Assembly: GCA_963819075.1 (NCBI GenBank)
Contig: CAWFUP010000002.1
Location: 620,001 to 684,000 of the forward strand
Origin: CAVQBJ01 sp963819075
Lineage (GTDB): Bacteria > Actinomycetota > Thermoleophilia > Solirubrobacterales > Solirubrobacteraceae
Direction of reading: 5' to 3'
DNA length: 64,000 bases
This document shows, piece after piece, positions 16,618 through 24,565 of the stretch. The notes under the pieces are model-generated. The model saw nothing but the letters and a program-made list of their open reading frames with translations, was not told where the DNA came from and did no database searches. The position numbers and the translations under genes are program-made. How positions within the stretch are numbered: the first letter of the stretch is position 1; each line of letters opens with the position of its first letter.

Positions 16618-17402
16618 TGAGCGCCGCGACGCTCAACGAGCTCATCCGCGCGATCACCGGGGATCGCGTGATCGGCTTCTTCCTCGTGCTCGCGCGCGTC
16701 GCTCCGCTGTTCGTCCTCGCGCCGCTGTTCTCGGCCAGGCAGATCCCCGCGCAGGTGAAGGGCGTCATCGCCGTGGCCATCACCATCGGCCTCACCGGCG
16801 TGGTCACCCAGGGCCAGCAGCTGCCCGCCGATCCGCTCGGCGTCGTCGGCCTGGTGGTCGAGCAGCTGCTCGTGGGCAGCGCATTCGCCCTCATCCTGGC
16901 CACGATCTTCGCCGCTCTGGAGATCGGGGGGTCGTTCCTGGACACCGTGTCGGGCTTCTCCTACGGCAGCCTCATCAACCCGATCACGGGCACCCAGTCG
17001 GCGGTCATCGCGCGGCTGTACACGATGGTCGGGACGATGCTGTTCGTGGCCATCGGCGGCGACGCGTACGTCCTGCGGGGGATCGCGCGGACGTTCACGA
17101 TCGTGCCGCTCGCCTCGGCCCCCCGGCTGACCTCGCTCGTCGGCGGGGTGGTGCAGGCCTTCAGCGCGATCTTCACGGCGGCGATCGAGGTGGCCGGACC
17201 GATCATGCTCGCCCTGATCGTCACCGACATCGCCTTCGGTCTCGTCTCGCGCGTCGTCCCGCAGCTGAACGTGTTCGCCGTCGGGCTGCCGGTGAAGGTC
17301 GGCGTCGCGCTGCTGCTCGTCGCCGCCACGCTCCCATTCCTCGCCGGCTGGCTGACGGGCGCGCTGCAGAGCGCCGTCGGCCTCGCCCTCCAGCAGGCCT
17401 AG
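16617..17402 (+). CDS. fliR: Flagellar export gate protein FliR
   Basis: FliR completes the FliPQR export gate and contacts FlhB. The product is 261 residues with about six hydrophobic segments and the conserved early motif FFLVLARVAPLFVLAPLFSA (about 19-38). It also has EIGGSFLDTVSGFSYGSLINP near residues 101-121 and LPVKVGVALLLVAATLPF near the end. The ATG at 16617 shares one base with the fliQ stop. Eight bases separate it from flhB. Confidence 0.94.
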   Translation: MSAATLNELIRAITGDRVIGFFLVLARVAPLFVLAPLFSARQIPAQVKGVIAVAITIGLTGVVTQGQQLPADPLGVVGLVVEQLLVGSAFALILATIFAALEIGGSFLDTVSGFSYGSLINPITGTQSAVIARLYTMVGTMLFVAIGGDAYVLRGIARTFTIVPLASAPRLTSLVGGVVQAFSAIFTAAIEVAGPIMLALIVTDIAFGLVSRVVPQLNVFAVGLPVKVGVALLLVAATLPFLAGWLTGALQSAVGLALQQA

Positions 17403-17410
17403 GGGATGTG

Positions 17411-18478
17411 ATGGCCAACGACGATCGCACCGAGAAGGCCACTCCCAAGCACCGCGGCGAAGCGCGCAAGAAGGGGTCGGTGGCCAAGAGCCAGGACCTC
17501 AACGCGGCCGTCGTGCTCGGCGTCGGCCTCATCGCCGTCGCCGCGACCGGCTCTTCCATCTTCCACGCGACGGGCACGTTCATGACCGACACGTTCGCGC
17601 GGATCGCGCACCCCGCCGCGGCGATGACGTCGGCGGGGCTGAACGGCGAGCTGCAGGCGATCATCGGCCTGATGCTCAGCACCGTCGCGCCGATCGCGTT
17701 CGCGTGCCTCGCCGCTGGCGTCGTCACCAGTGTGGCCACGACCGGACTGCACGCCTCGGCGCAGAGCATGAAGCCGAGCTTCAGCCGCCTCAGTCCGCTC
17801 AAGGGCGCAAAGCAGCTGTTCAGCTCGACGGCCCTGTTCAACCTCGGCAAGTCGCTCGTCAAGGTCGCGATCGTCGGCACCGCCGCGGCGATGGTGATCG
17901 TGCCGGAGATCAAGAGCCCCGCCGCGAGCATCGGGGTGACGCCCGCCGCGCTCGGTGTCCTCATCTCGGGCTCGGTGAAGGCGCTGGCCGAGCGCTGCGT
18001 CGCCGCCTACCTGATCATCGGGATCGTCGACCTCGTGTGGCAGCGGCGCAAGCTCGAGAAGTCGCTCAAGATGACCAAGCAGCAGGTCAAGGAGGAGGCC
18101 AAGCAGTCCGACCTGCCGCCGGAGATCAAGGGAGCGATCCGCCGCCGGATGATCCAGGCGGCGCGCGCCCGCATGATGGCGGCCGTTCCGCACGCGGACG
18201 TCGTCGTCACCAACCCGACTCACTACGCCGTTGCGCTCGTCTACGACGGCACGAAGGTCGCCCCCGAGGTCGTGGCCAAGGGCCAGGACCTCGTCGCCGC
18301 CCAGATCCGGCGCATCGCCGAGGAGAACGACGTACCGATCGTGCCCGATCCGCCGCTCGCTCGCGCGCTGCACGGGTCGGTCGAGATCGGCGGCCTCGTG
18401 CCCGAGGAGCTGTGGGGCGCGGTCGCCGGCGTTCTCGCCTTCGTCTACCGCGTCGCCGCACGCCGGAGGGTCGCCTGA
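17411..18478 (+). CDS. flhB: Flagellar export switch protein FlhB
   Basis: FlhB switches the export apparatus from rod/hook to filament substrates after self-cleavage. The product is 355 residues: N-terminal TEKATPKHRGEARKKG, four membrane segments, and a cytoplasmic domain with the self-cleavage motif NPTH at residues 268-271. The ATG at 17411 with AGGGGA upstream is preferred to the GTG at 17408. It ends in a TGATG overlap with flhA. All key residues are present, so the FliK-driven switch should operate. Confidence 0.95.
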   Translation: MANDDRTEKATPKHRGEARKKGSVAKSQDLNAAVVLGVGLIAVAATGSSIFHATGTFMTDTFARIAHPAAAMTSAGLNGELQAIIGLMLSTVAPIAFACLAAGVVTSVATTGLHASAQSMKPSFSRLSPLKGAKQLFSSTALFNLGKSLVKVAIVGTAAAMVIVPEIKSPAASIGVTPAALGVLISGSVKALAERCVAAYLIIGIVDLVWQRRKLEKSLKMTKQQVKEEAKQSDLPPEIKGAIRRRMIQAARARMMAAVPHADVVVTNPTHYAVALVYDGTKVAPEVVAKGQDLVAAQIRRIAEENDVPIVPDPPLARALHGSVEIGGLVPEELWGAVAGVLAFVYRVAARRRVA

Positions 18479-20538
18479 TGGACGCAACGATCCGTCGCCT
18501 GCTGCGCCACTCCGACCTGCTCGCCGCGGTTGGCGTCGTGCTCATCGTGAGCATGCTCGTGATCCCGCTGCCCTCGGCGCTGATCGACCTGTTCATCACG
18601 CTCAACATCTCGGGCGCGCTCGCGATCGTCGTGGTGACGATGTACCTCAACAAGGCGCTCGACTTCTCCGCCTTCCCGAGCCTGCTGCTGCTGACGACGC
18701 TGTTCCGGCTGGCCATCAACATCTCGGTGACGCGGCTCATCCTGACGAAGGGCAACGCGGGTGGGGTCGTGCAGGCCTTCGGGCAGTTCGTCGTCGGCGG
18801 CAACGTCGTCATCGGGCTCGTCATCTTCATGATCCTCGTGGTCATCCAGTTCGTCGTCGTCACGAACGGCGCCGGGCGCGTGGCCGAGGTCGGCGCGCGC
18901 TTCACCCTCGACGCGATGCCCGGCCGCCAGATGGCCATCGACGCCGACCTCAACACGGGGCTCATCACCGACTCCGAGGCGCGCCAGCGCCGCCTGGACA
19001 TCGCCAACGAGGCGGACTTCTACGGCTCGATGGACGGCGCCTCGAAGTTCGTGCGCGGCGACGCCACGGCCGCGGTGATCATCACCCTGATCAACCTCAT
19101 CGGCGGGATCATCGTCGGCGTCGTGCAGAAGGGCTTGCCGTTCGGCACCGCCACCCACACGTACTCGTTGCTCACCGTTGGCGACGGCATCGCCGCCCAG
19201 ATCCCGGCGCTGCTCATCTCGGTGGCGACCGGCATCATCGTCACGCGCTCGGCCTCCGACGTCGATCTCGGCTCCGACCTCGCCAACCAGATCCTCCGCC
19301 AGCACAAGGCGCCGTTGGTGGCCGGCGGCGTCATCTGCGCCTTTGCCCTCGTGCCGGGACTGCCCAAGCTGCCGTTCCTGTTCATCGGTGCCTGCTTCCT
19401 GGCCGTCGGCTGGGCCGTTCGCGGCGGGATGCCGAGCAACGAGAAGGCGGTGCCGGCCGAGGTCGCGGCCGACGAGAAGCCGGCGCTGCCAGTCTCCAAG
19501 GACGCCGTTCTCGGCGAGCTGCCGCTCGACGCGCTCGAGCTCGGCATCGGCTTCGGCCTCGTCCCGCTCGTGGACAAACGCTCCGGCGGCAGCCTCGTGC
19601 GGCGCGTGTCGGCGATCCGCCGCCAGATCGCCGCCGAGCTCGGGATGGTCATCCCGGCGGTGCGCATCCATGACGAGATCGGCCTCGACTCCCACGAGTA
19701 CGTCGTCAAGGTGCGCGGCTCGGAGGTCGCGCGGGGGCGGCTGATGGCTGGCCACCAGCTCGCCATGGACCCGGGCGACGCCATCGGCCCGGTGGCCGGC
19801 CTGCCGACGACCGAGCCGGCGTTCGGCCTGCCGGCGACGTGGATCTCCGACGGGCAGCGCGCTGAGGCCGAGGCGCTCGGCCACACCGTCGTCGATGGCG
19901 AGTCGGTCATCGTCACGCACCTGACCGAGCAGATCCGCGGCCATGCCTCCGAGTTGCTGACACGCCAGGACGTCCGCCAGCTGCTCGACCAGCTCAAGGA
20001 GTCCAACGCTGCGGTGGTCGACGAGGTCGTGCCCGAGGTGCTGTCGCTCGGCGAGCTGCAGCGCGTGCTCCAATCGCTTCTGTCCGAGGGCGTCTCGATT
20101 CGCGATCTGGGCGCCATCGTCGAGTCGGTCGGCGACAAGGCGCGCGTCACGCGCGACACCGGCCTGCTCGCGGAGTACGCACGCCAGGCGCTCGGGCGCT
20201 CGATCGTCGCGCCGCACATCGACGCCGAGCAGAAGCTGCGCGCGTTCACGCTCGATCCCTCGATCGAGCAGGAGGTGGCCACGTCGATCACCCAGACCAC
20301 GGATGGCGAGTTCCTCGCCATGGAGCCGTCGCGGGCGCAGGCCGTCGTGGTCGCCCTGCGCCACCAGATCGATGAGGGCGCGGCGCGTGGTGCGCGTCCG
20401 GTCCTGCTGTGCTCGGCGCGCGTGCGCCGCCATCTCCGTCGCCTGGTCGCCCAGGCGATCCCCCAACTTGCGGTCTGCTCGTACAACGAGATCGCACCAG
20501 GTGTCAGCGTCGAAACGATTGGAGTGATTCAGGCATGA
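18478..20538 (+). CDS. flhA: Flagellar export gate protein FlhA
   Basis: FlhA forms the nonameric export ring that docks substrate-chaperone complexes. The product is 686 residues: about eight membrane segments in the first 320, with the FHIPEP-family block ALDFSAFPSLLLLTTLFRLA (about 60-79). A linker and the four-part cytoplasmic docking domain follow (from about 350). The ATG at 18478 shares a base with the flhB stop. A much longer open frame upstream is an out-of-frame shadow of flhB. An ATGA overlap leads into flhF. Confidence 0.96.
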   Translation: MDATIRRLLRHSDLLAAVGVVLIVSMLVIPLPSALIDLFITLNISGALAIVVVTMYLNKALDFSAFPSLLLLTTLFRLAINISVTRLILTKGNAGGVVQAFGQFVVGGNVVIGLVIFMILVVIQFVVVTNGAGRVAEVGARFTLDAMPGRQMAIDADLNTGLITDSEARQRRLDIANEADFYGSMDGASKFVRGDATAAVIITLINLIGGIIVGVVQKGLPFGTATHTYSLLTVGDGIAAQIPALLISVATGIIVTRSASDVDLGSDLANQILRQHKAPLVAGGVICAFALVPGLPKLPFLFIGACFLAVGWAVRGGMPSNEKAVPAEVAADEKPALPVSKDAVLGELPLDALELGIGFGLVPLVDKRSGGSLVRRVSAIRRQIAAELGMVIPAVRIHDEIGLDSHEYVVKVRGSEVARGRLMAGHQLAMDPGDAIGPVAGLPTTEPAFGLPATWISDGQRAEAEALGHTVVDGESVIVTHLTEQIRGHASELLTRQDVRQLLDQLKESNAAVVDEVVPEVLSLGELQRVLQSLLSEGVSIRDLGAIVESVGDKARVTRDTGLLAEYARQALGRSIVAPHIDAEQKLRAFTLDPSIEQEVATSITQTTDGEFLAMEPSRAQAVVVALRHQIDEGAARGARPVLLCSARVRRHLRRLVAQAIPQLAVCSYNEIAPGVSVETIGVIQA

Positions 20539-22043
20539 GCATGTCAATGCAGACTACGAGCGAGGCGCTCGAGGACGAGCCCGGCCGGAGCGGCGTACGC
20601 GTTTATCGAGGTCGCAAGATCTCCGATGTGCTGCCGACGATCCGCGCCGAGCTCGGCGCGGACGCCGTGATCCTGCGCCACCGCGAGGGCGTCGGCGGTG
20701 GTGTCGGCGGTTTCTTCGCCCAGCGCTTCGTGGAGGTCGAGGCGATGCCCGGTGCGCCGCGCGTCGACGTCTTCGACGACGATCCGGGCGACGGGCTGGA
20801 GGACCTCTTCCGTGCCGTCGCCGCCCCGTTGGACGGCGAGCAGCTGACGGCCGGCGCCGACCCGGTCGCCGCGGAGCCCCGCCGCGCCGAGCCCGAGGCG
20901 GCTGCGCCGGCCGGGGCGCAGGCGTTCTTGCAGCGTCTCGCCGCCGCGGCGGCCGACGTCGCCCAGGACGCCGGGTCGCCCGAGCCCGCCTTCGAGCCGA
21001 TGCCCACGCCACCGAGGCCGACCACGCCACGATCGGTGGCCGGGACGCCGACCGCCAACGCGAGCGTGTCGGTCAACGGGATCGCCGCGGCGCGGCCGAC
21101 CCCGACCGTCGCGGTGCCGGTGCCGGCAGCGCGCGGGCGCGTCAACGGCGCCGCGAGCATCTACGCCGAGACTGCGGCGGCCACGGCCGCCGCGCCCGAG
21201 CCGCAGCCCGTCGAGGCTCCCGCCCCGCCGAGCGTCGAGGCCACGCCCGCCGCGCCGGCGCGCGAGCCGCACATCCAGTCGACCGATCGCGAGGCGGCGA
21301 GCGCGATCGCCGAGGAGCTCGTGGATCGCGGGATGGGCTCCGAGCAGGCCGAGCAGCTCATCCTCGAGGCGGCCTCGCACGCCCTGCCCTTCGTGGCCGG
21401 CGGTGACCTGCGCGAGGCCGTACGTCGCACGCTCGCGCGCCAGCTGGCCAGTCTCGCAATGCCGCCGAGCGGCGGCTCGGTCGTCGCCTTCGTGGGCGCA
21501 GGAGGCTCGGGCAAGACGCGCTGCGTCGCGGGCCTGGCCGCGGCCTATCAGGGCACGAGCACGCTCGAGACGTCGTGCCTGGCGGTGACGCCCGAGGACG
21601 GCGGCTCGGAGCTCAACGGCCTGCTGCGAGCTCACGGCATCGCCGTGCGCGCCGCCGAGCAGGGCGCCGGGGCGGCGTGGCTGGCGACGGTGCGCGATGC
21701 CGGGCTGGTGATCGTGGACACGCCGGCCGTGCGGGCCAACGACGAGGCCAGCGTGTCCGCGCTGGCCGCCGAGGTCGCGGCGCTCGCGCCCGACCACGTG
21801 CTCGTCGCGCTGCCGGCGACGCTGAGCGCCGCCGCGGCGCGGCAGCTGCTCGGACGCCTCGCGCCGCTGCAACCGACCGGGATCGTGGTCACTCACGTCG
21901 ACGAGACCGATCAGCTCGGCGTCGCGGTCGACCTCGCGTCCGACTCGCGGCTGCCGCTCGCCTACCTGCACGACGGCCTCGAGCTCCCCGGCGCGCTCGT
22001 GCCGGCCGATCCCCAGGACATCGCGGGACGACTGCTGCCGTGA
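20535..22043 (+). CDS. flhF: SRP-family GTPase FlhF
   Basis: FlhF sets the site and number of flagella. The 502-residue product has a short N-terminal FlhF basic/adaptor part (GVRVYRGRKISDVLPTIRAE). A long Ala/Pro-rich linker (about 100-250) leads to the NG-type GTPase domain, with P-loop GAGGSGKT at residues 321-328 and IVDTPA near 395. The normal TKLD base-recognition motif reads THVDET, and usual family switch residues are partly changed, so GTP turnover may differ. The start overlaps flhA (ATGA). No flhG is seen in the window. Confidence 0.9.
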   Translation: MSMSMQTTSEALEDEPGRSGVRVYRGRKISDVLPTIRAELGADAVILRHREGVGGGVGGFFAQRFVEVEAMPGAPRVDVFDDDPGDGLEDLFRAVAAPLDGEQLTAGADPVAAEPRRAEPEAAAPAGAQAFLQRLAAAAADVAQDAGSPEPAFEPMPTPPRPTTPRSVAGTPTANASVSVNGIAAARPTPTVAVPVPAARGRVNGAASIYAETAAATAAAPEPQPVEAPAPPSVEATPAAPAREPHIQSTDREAASAIAEELVDRGMGSEQAEQLILEAASHALPFVAGGDLREAVRRTLARQLASLAMPPSGGSVVAFVGAGGSGKTRCVAGLAAAYQGTSTLETSCLAVTPEDGGSELNGLLRAHGIAVRAAEQGAGAAWLATVRDAGLVIVDTPAVRANDEASVSALAAEVAALAPDHVLVALPATLSAAAARQLLGRLAPLQPTGIVVTHVDETDQLGVAVDLASDSRLPLAYLHDGLELPGALVPADPQDIAGRLLP

Positions 22044-22702
22044 CCCGGCGACGCAAGCCGCAGGAACCCGCGCGCCTTCCACCCGGCGGGGAGCAGGGCA
22101 AGCTCCTGCTCCCCGGGGGCGAGGTCATGCCCGTGCGCGTCGCGGAGTCGGGCGACGGCATGCTGCGCCTCGTCTACCTGCTCGCGCCGCAGACGCCCCT
22201 GAAGGCGGGCGGGGAGCCACCCGTGCTCGAGTGGTCCTCGGCGCGCGGCATCGTGCGGCTCGCCGGTACGGTCGTGTGGGAGGCGCCGGACCTCGTGCGG
22301 TTCGAGGTGGAGGACATGATCGACCTGCAGCAGCGGCGCGAGCACGTACGCGTGCACGCGCCTCGTCCGGTGGTGCTCGAGTTCGAGCAGAGCGGTCGCG
22401 AGCTCGGCACGTTCGCGATCGACCTCAGCGGCGGGGGCGTGCTGCTCGCCGGTCCCGACACGCTGCAGATCGGCGATCGGCTGCGCTTCCGGCTGCTGCT
22501 CGAGAGCACCGGGGCGGCGATCGAGGGCACCGGCCACGTCGTGCGCTACGGCCCGGGCGGCTACCGGGCGATCGCATTCTCCGACGTGACGGCCGCGGAC
22601 CGCGAGCGGCTCATCCGTTTCATCTTCGACTTCGAGCGCGCCTCGCGGCGGGTCCGCTCGGACGCACCGCCGCCGAGGGGGTCCGACGATGGCCAAGGCT
22701 GA
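22040..22702 (+). CDS. PilZ-domain c-di-GMP receptor (YcgR/FlgZ-like)
   Basis: The product is 220 residues. An N-terminal beta-rich YcgR-type domain (about 15-95) precedes a PilZ domain with both c-di-GMP motifs: R100-x3-R104 (in QQRREHVR) and D128-x-S130-x2-G133 (DLSGGG). Such two-domain proteins act as c-di-GMP-controlled brakes on the flagellar motor. The position directly after flhF supports this. The GTG start overlaps the flhF stop (GTGA), and the 3' end overlaps the next gene by 14 bases. Function is inferred from domains and context. Confidence 0.86.
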   Translation: MTRRRKPQEPARLPPGGEQGKLLLPGGEVMPVRVAESGDGMLRLVYLLAPQTPLKAGGEPPVLEWSSARGIVRLAGTVVWEAPDLVRFEVEDMIDLQQRREHVRVHAPRPVVLEFEQSGRELGTFAIDLSGGGVLLAGPDTLQIGDRLRFRLLLESTGAAIEGTGHVVRYGPGGYRAIAFSDVTAADRERLIRFIFDFERASRRVRSDAPPPRGSDDGQG

Positions 22703-23120
22703 GCCCAAGGCCGCCAAGGCCAAGTCCAAGAAGGGCGACGCCAAGGACGGCAAGGGCAAGAAGGGCAAGAAGGGCACGGACGGCGACAGCCCGGTCCTCA
22801 GCGTCGCGCGCCACCCGAAGGCGGGCCCGAACGTGCGTCGCGCCAAGGGCTGGGGCGGGCTCGCAGGCTTCGTCGTCGCCGGCGGACTCTCCTACGCGGC
22901 CAACGTGCCGGCGTTCGAGGTCCTGCTGCGAGCGCTCGCGGTCGGCGTAGCCGGCTATATCGTCGCCTGGGCCTGCTCGGTGACGGTGTGGCGCGTGCTG
23001 CTCGTCGCCGAGCTGCGAGTCCTGCACGACCAGCTCTATCCGCCGGTTGTGGAACCCTCCGTGGCCACCGACGCGTCTGCGCCGCAGGCGGCGACTCCGA
23101 GTGGCTCGGACGCGGACTGA
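22689..23120 (+). CDS. Small membrane protein with Lys-rich N-terminus, unknown function
   Basis: The product is 143 residues that I do not recognise. Residues 1-30 are almost only Lys, Ala, Gly and Asp (for example KKGDAKDGKGKKGKKG). Two hydrophobic segments follow at about 56-72 and 80-108, then a short Pro/Ala/Ser tail. The start overlaps the PilZ gene by 14 bases, so it belongs to the flagellar transcription unit. A cytoplasmic polybasic tail beside a membrane hairpin could bind acidic protein or nucleic acid; this is speculative. Confidence 0.7.
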   Translation: MAKAEPKAAKAKSKKGDAKDGKGKKGKKGTDGDSPVLSVARHPKAGPNVRRAKGWGGLAGFVVAGGLSYAANVPAFEVLLRALAVGVAGYIVAWACSVTVWRVLLVAELRVLHDQLYPPVVEPSVATDASAPQAATPSGSDAD

Positions 23121-23145
23121 CCGACCGTAGACGAGGAGGCCCGTC

Positions 23146-23340
23146 GTGGATCCCATCCGTCCGATCTCAAGCTCGGTCGACAACATTCCGCCGGTCGACG
23201 CGGCGGCCCGTGTCAACCGCGTGACGCGGCGCCAGCGCAATCCCGGCGAGGGTGATGAGCGTGAGCCCGAGGACCAGCAGGACGGGGACGACGAGACGCC
23301 GCCCGACGACGACCATCCGCACGTCGACGTGAGCGCCTAG
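23146..23340 (+). CDS. Small acidic protein before flagellin, unknown function
   Basis: The product is 64 residues. The N-terminal half (MDPIRPISSSVDNIPPVDAA) is followed by a basic patch (RVNRVTRRQRN). The last 30 residues are very acidic and unstructured-looking (GEGDEREPEDQQDGDDETPP). The GTG start is supported by a near-perfect ribosome site GAGGAGG (23133-23139), six bases away. It lies between the membrane protein gene and flagellin. I recognise no family. A secretion chaperone or regulator role is possible from position only. Confidence 0.62.
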   Translation: MDPIRPISSSVDNIPPVDAAARVNRVTRRQRNPGEGDEREPEDQQDGDDETPPDDDHPHVDVSA

Positions 23341-23402
23341 CTGCGAAGCGAAGGGCGATGCGCTGAGCGCGTCCAAGGGTGTCCAAAGCAGGCCGCAGGC
23401 CT

Positions 23403-23430
23403 TCAAGTTGGGGCCCCGGTAAGACGATTA
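23403..23430 (+). promoter_or_regulatory. Flagellin promoter, sigma-28/WhiG-like
   Basis: TCAAGTTG (23403-23410), 12 bases, GACGATTA (23423-23430; 6 of 8 consensus positions). Transcription should begin near 23437, giving flagellin a leader of about 60 bases. The spacer is one base longer than in the flgB, fliM and fliO promoters. Confidence 0.55.
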
Positions 23431-23441
23431 CTGGGATAGCA

Positions 23442-23460
23442 GGCCGACAGGGAGTCGGCC
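23442..23460 (+). repeat. Stem-loop at the 5' end of the flagellin mRNA
   Basis: Inverted repeat GGCCGAC (23442-23448), five-base loop, GTCGGCC (23454-23460). It would sit about five bases from the predicted mRNA start and well before the ribosome site AAGGAG (23483-23488). Such 5'-terminal hairpins commonly protect abundant mRNAs from decay; this role is inferred. Confidence 0.45.
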
Positions 23461-23496
23461 AGGGCACTCAATACACGTCATCAAGGAGATGAACGC

Positions 23497-24297
23497 ATGG
23501 CCCTTTACGTGAACACCAACGTCTCGGCGATCGATGCCGCGAACGCTCTCAACACGACAGAGATGTCGCTGGAGAAGTCGACGCAGCAGCTTTCCTCGGG
23601 TCTCCGTATCAACAGCGCGGCCGATGATGCGGCCGGTCTGACCATCAGCGAGAACCTGCAGGGTCAGATCAACGGCGTCGACCAGGCCAACCGCAACGCG
23701 CAGGACGGCGTCTCGCTCGTGCAGACGGCGGCGGGCGCGCTCAACCAGGTGCAGCAGATGCTGCAGCGCATCCGCGAGCTGGCCGTGCAGTACGGCAACG
23801 GCACGCTGAACAGCACCGACCAGACGGCCATCCAGACCGAGGTCAACCAGCTGCTGTCGGAGATCAACCAGATCGGCTCGACGGCGACGTTCAACGGCAT
23901 CAACGTCCTGAACAGCGGGGCGACGCTCACCTTCCAGGTGGGTGCCAACGACGGCGAGGTCATCACGGTGTCGACGGTCAGCCTCGGCAGCTCGATCGGC
24001 ACGATCAGCCTCGGCTCGGCGACAACGCTGAGCAGCATCGATTCCGCGATCAACGCGGTGTCAGGCGTGGCCTCGACGTTTGGCGCGGTGCAGAATCGCC
24101 TGCAGTACACGATGGCGAACCTCTCCACCTACGAGGAGAACCTCACCTCCGCCAACAGCCGGATCATGGACGTGGACATGGCTCAGGCCATGACCAGCTT
24201 CACCAGCCAGCAGGTGCTCCAGCAGGCCGGTACCGCGATGCTCAGCCAGGCGCAGAAGCTGCCCGACGCTGTGCTGTCGCTGCTGCAGGGCGCGTAA
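23497..24297 (+). CDS. fliC: Flagellin (filament protein)
   Basis: This is the major filament subunit. The product is 266 residues, so only the D0/D1 core is present and the outer D2/D3 domains are missing. The N-terminal helix pair (SLEKSTQQLSSGLRINSAAD, DDAAGLTISENL) and C-terminal helices (NLTSANSRIMDVDMAQAMTS) are canonical. The short central part (about 145-195) is rich in Ser, Thr and Val and could carry glycans. AAGGAG lies eight bases before the ATG. It has its own promoter and terminator and stands beside large glycosyltransferase genes. Confidence 0.96.
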   Translation: MALYVNTNVSAIDAANALNTTEMSLEKSTQQLSSGLRINSAADDAAGLTISENLQGQINGVDQANRNAQDGVSLVQTAAGALNQVQQMLQRIRELAVQYGNGTLNSTDQTAIQTEVNQLLSEINQIGSTATFNGINVLNSGATLTFQVGANDGEVITVSTVSLGSSIGTISLGSATTLSSIDSAINAVSGVASTFGAVQNRLQYTMANLSTYEENLTSANSRIMDVDMAQAMTSFTSQQVLQQAGTAMLSQAQKLPDAVLSLLQGA

Positions 24298-24323
24298 GCC
24301 TGAGCGCTGAACCACCCTTGCCC

Positions 24324-24351
24324 ATCGGGCGGCGCCTCGGCGCCGCCCGAT
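24324..24351 (+). terminator. Flagellin terminator hairpin
   Basis: A perfect 12-bp GC-rich stem with a CTCG tetraloop starts 27 bases after the flagellin stop. No T-tract follows, but position and stability make it the probable end of the flagellin transcript. Confidence 0.7.
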
Positions 24352-24375
24352 CAGGGCACCAGGACCTCGTCAGCC

Positions 24376-24428
24376 GGCGTAACCGCTGATGGGAGACAAA
24401 CGCCCCGCGGTACCTCCCTACTCGGGGC
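24376..24428 (+). ncRNA. Candidate structured leader RNA able to form a pseudoknot
   Basis: Several short complementary blocks interlock: GGCG (24376-24379) with CGCC (24401-24404), ACCGC (24382-24386) with GCGGT (24407-24411), GGGAG (24391-24395) with CTCCC (24414-24418), and GCCCCG (24402-24407) with CGGGGC (24423-24428). The order is that of a pseudoknot, and some pairings exclude each other, which would allow switching. A second hairpin follows at 24462-24490 before the glycosyltransferase gene. I cannot assign it to a known riboswitch class. Confidence 0.35.
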
Positions 24429-24461
24429 CATATATGCCGATCCATCGAGGGACCGGAAGCG

Positions 24462-24490
24462 GAGACGGGCGGCCTTGTGCCGCCCGTCTC
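24462..24490 (+). terminator. Hairpin in the leader of the glycosyltransferase genes
   Basis: A perfect 12-bp stem (24462-24473 with 24479-24490) with a five-base loop. It lies between the pseudoknot-capable segment and the ATG at 24566. Without a T-tract it may be an attenuator or just a stable leader hairpin. Confidence 0.5.
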
Positions 24491-24565
24491 TGCGTCTCGG
24501 CCCAGATCTGCGCCTGCTCAACTTCCTCGGGGCCGCGTCGATCACAGGAGCGCCACGCCGCGCCG

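Noticed and set aside
24376..24428. Fluoride (crcB) riboswitch
   Set aside because: GGCG...GATGG...CGCC...TACT superficially follows the same order, but the internal hairpin and spacing differ and the downstream gene is a glycosyltransferase, not a fluoride exporter.
24389..24565. N-terminal extension of the first glycosyltransferase
   Set aside because: The extra 59 residues would be translated from the hairpin region and show no family similarity; the protein similarity begins at the ATG at 24566.
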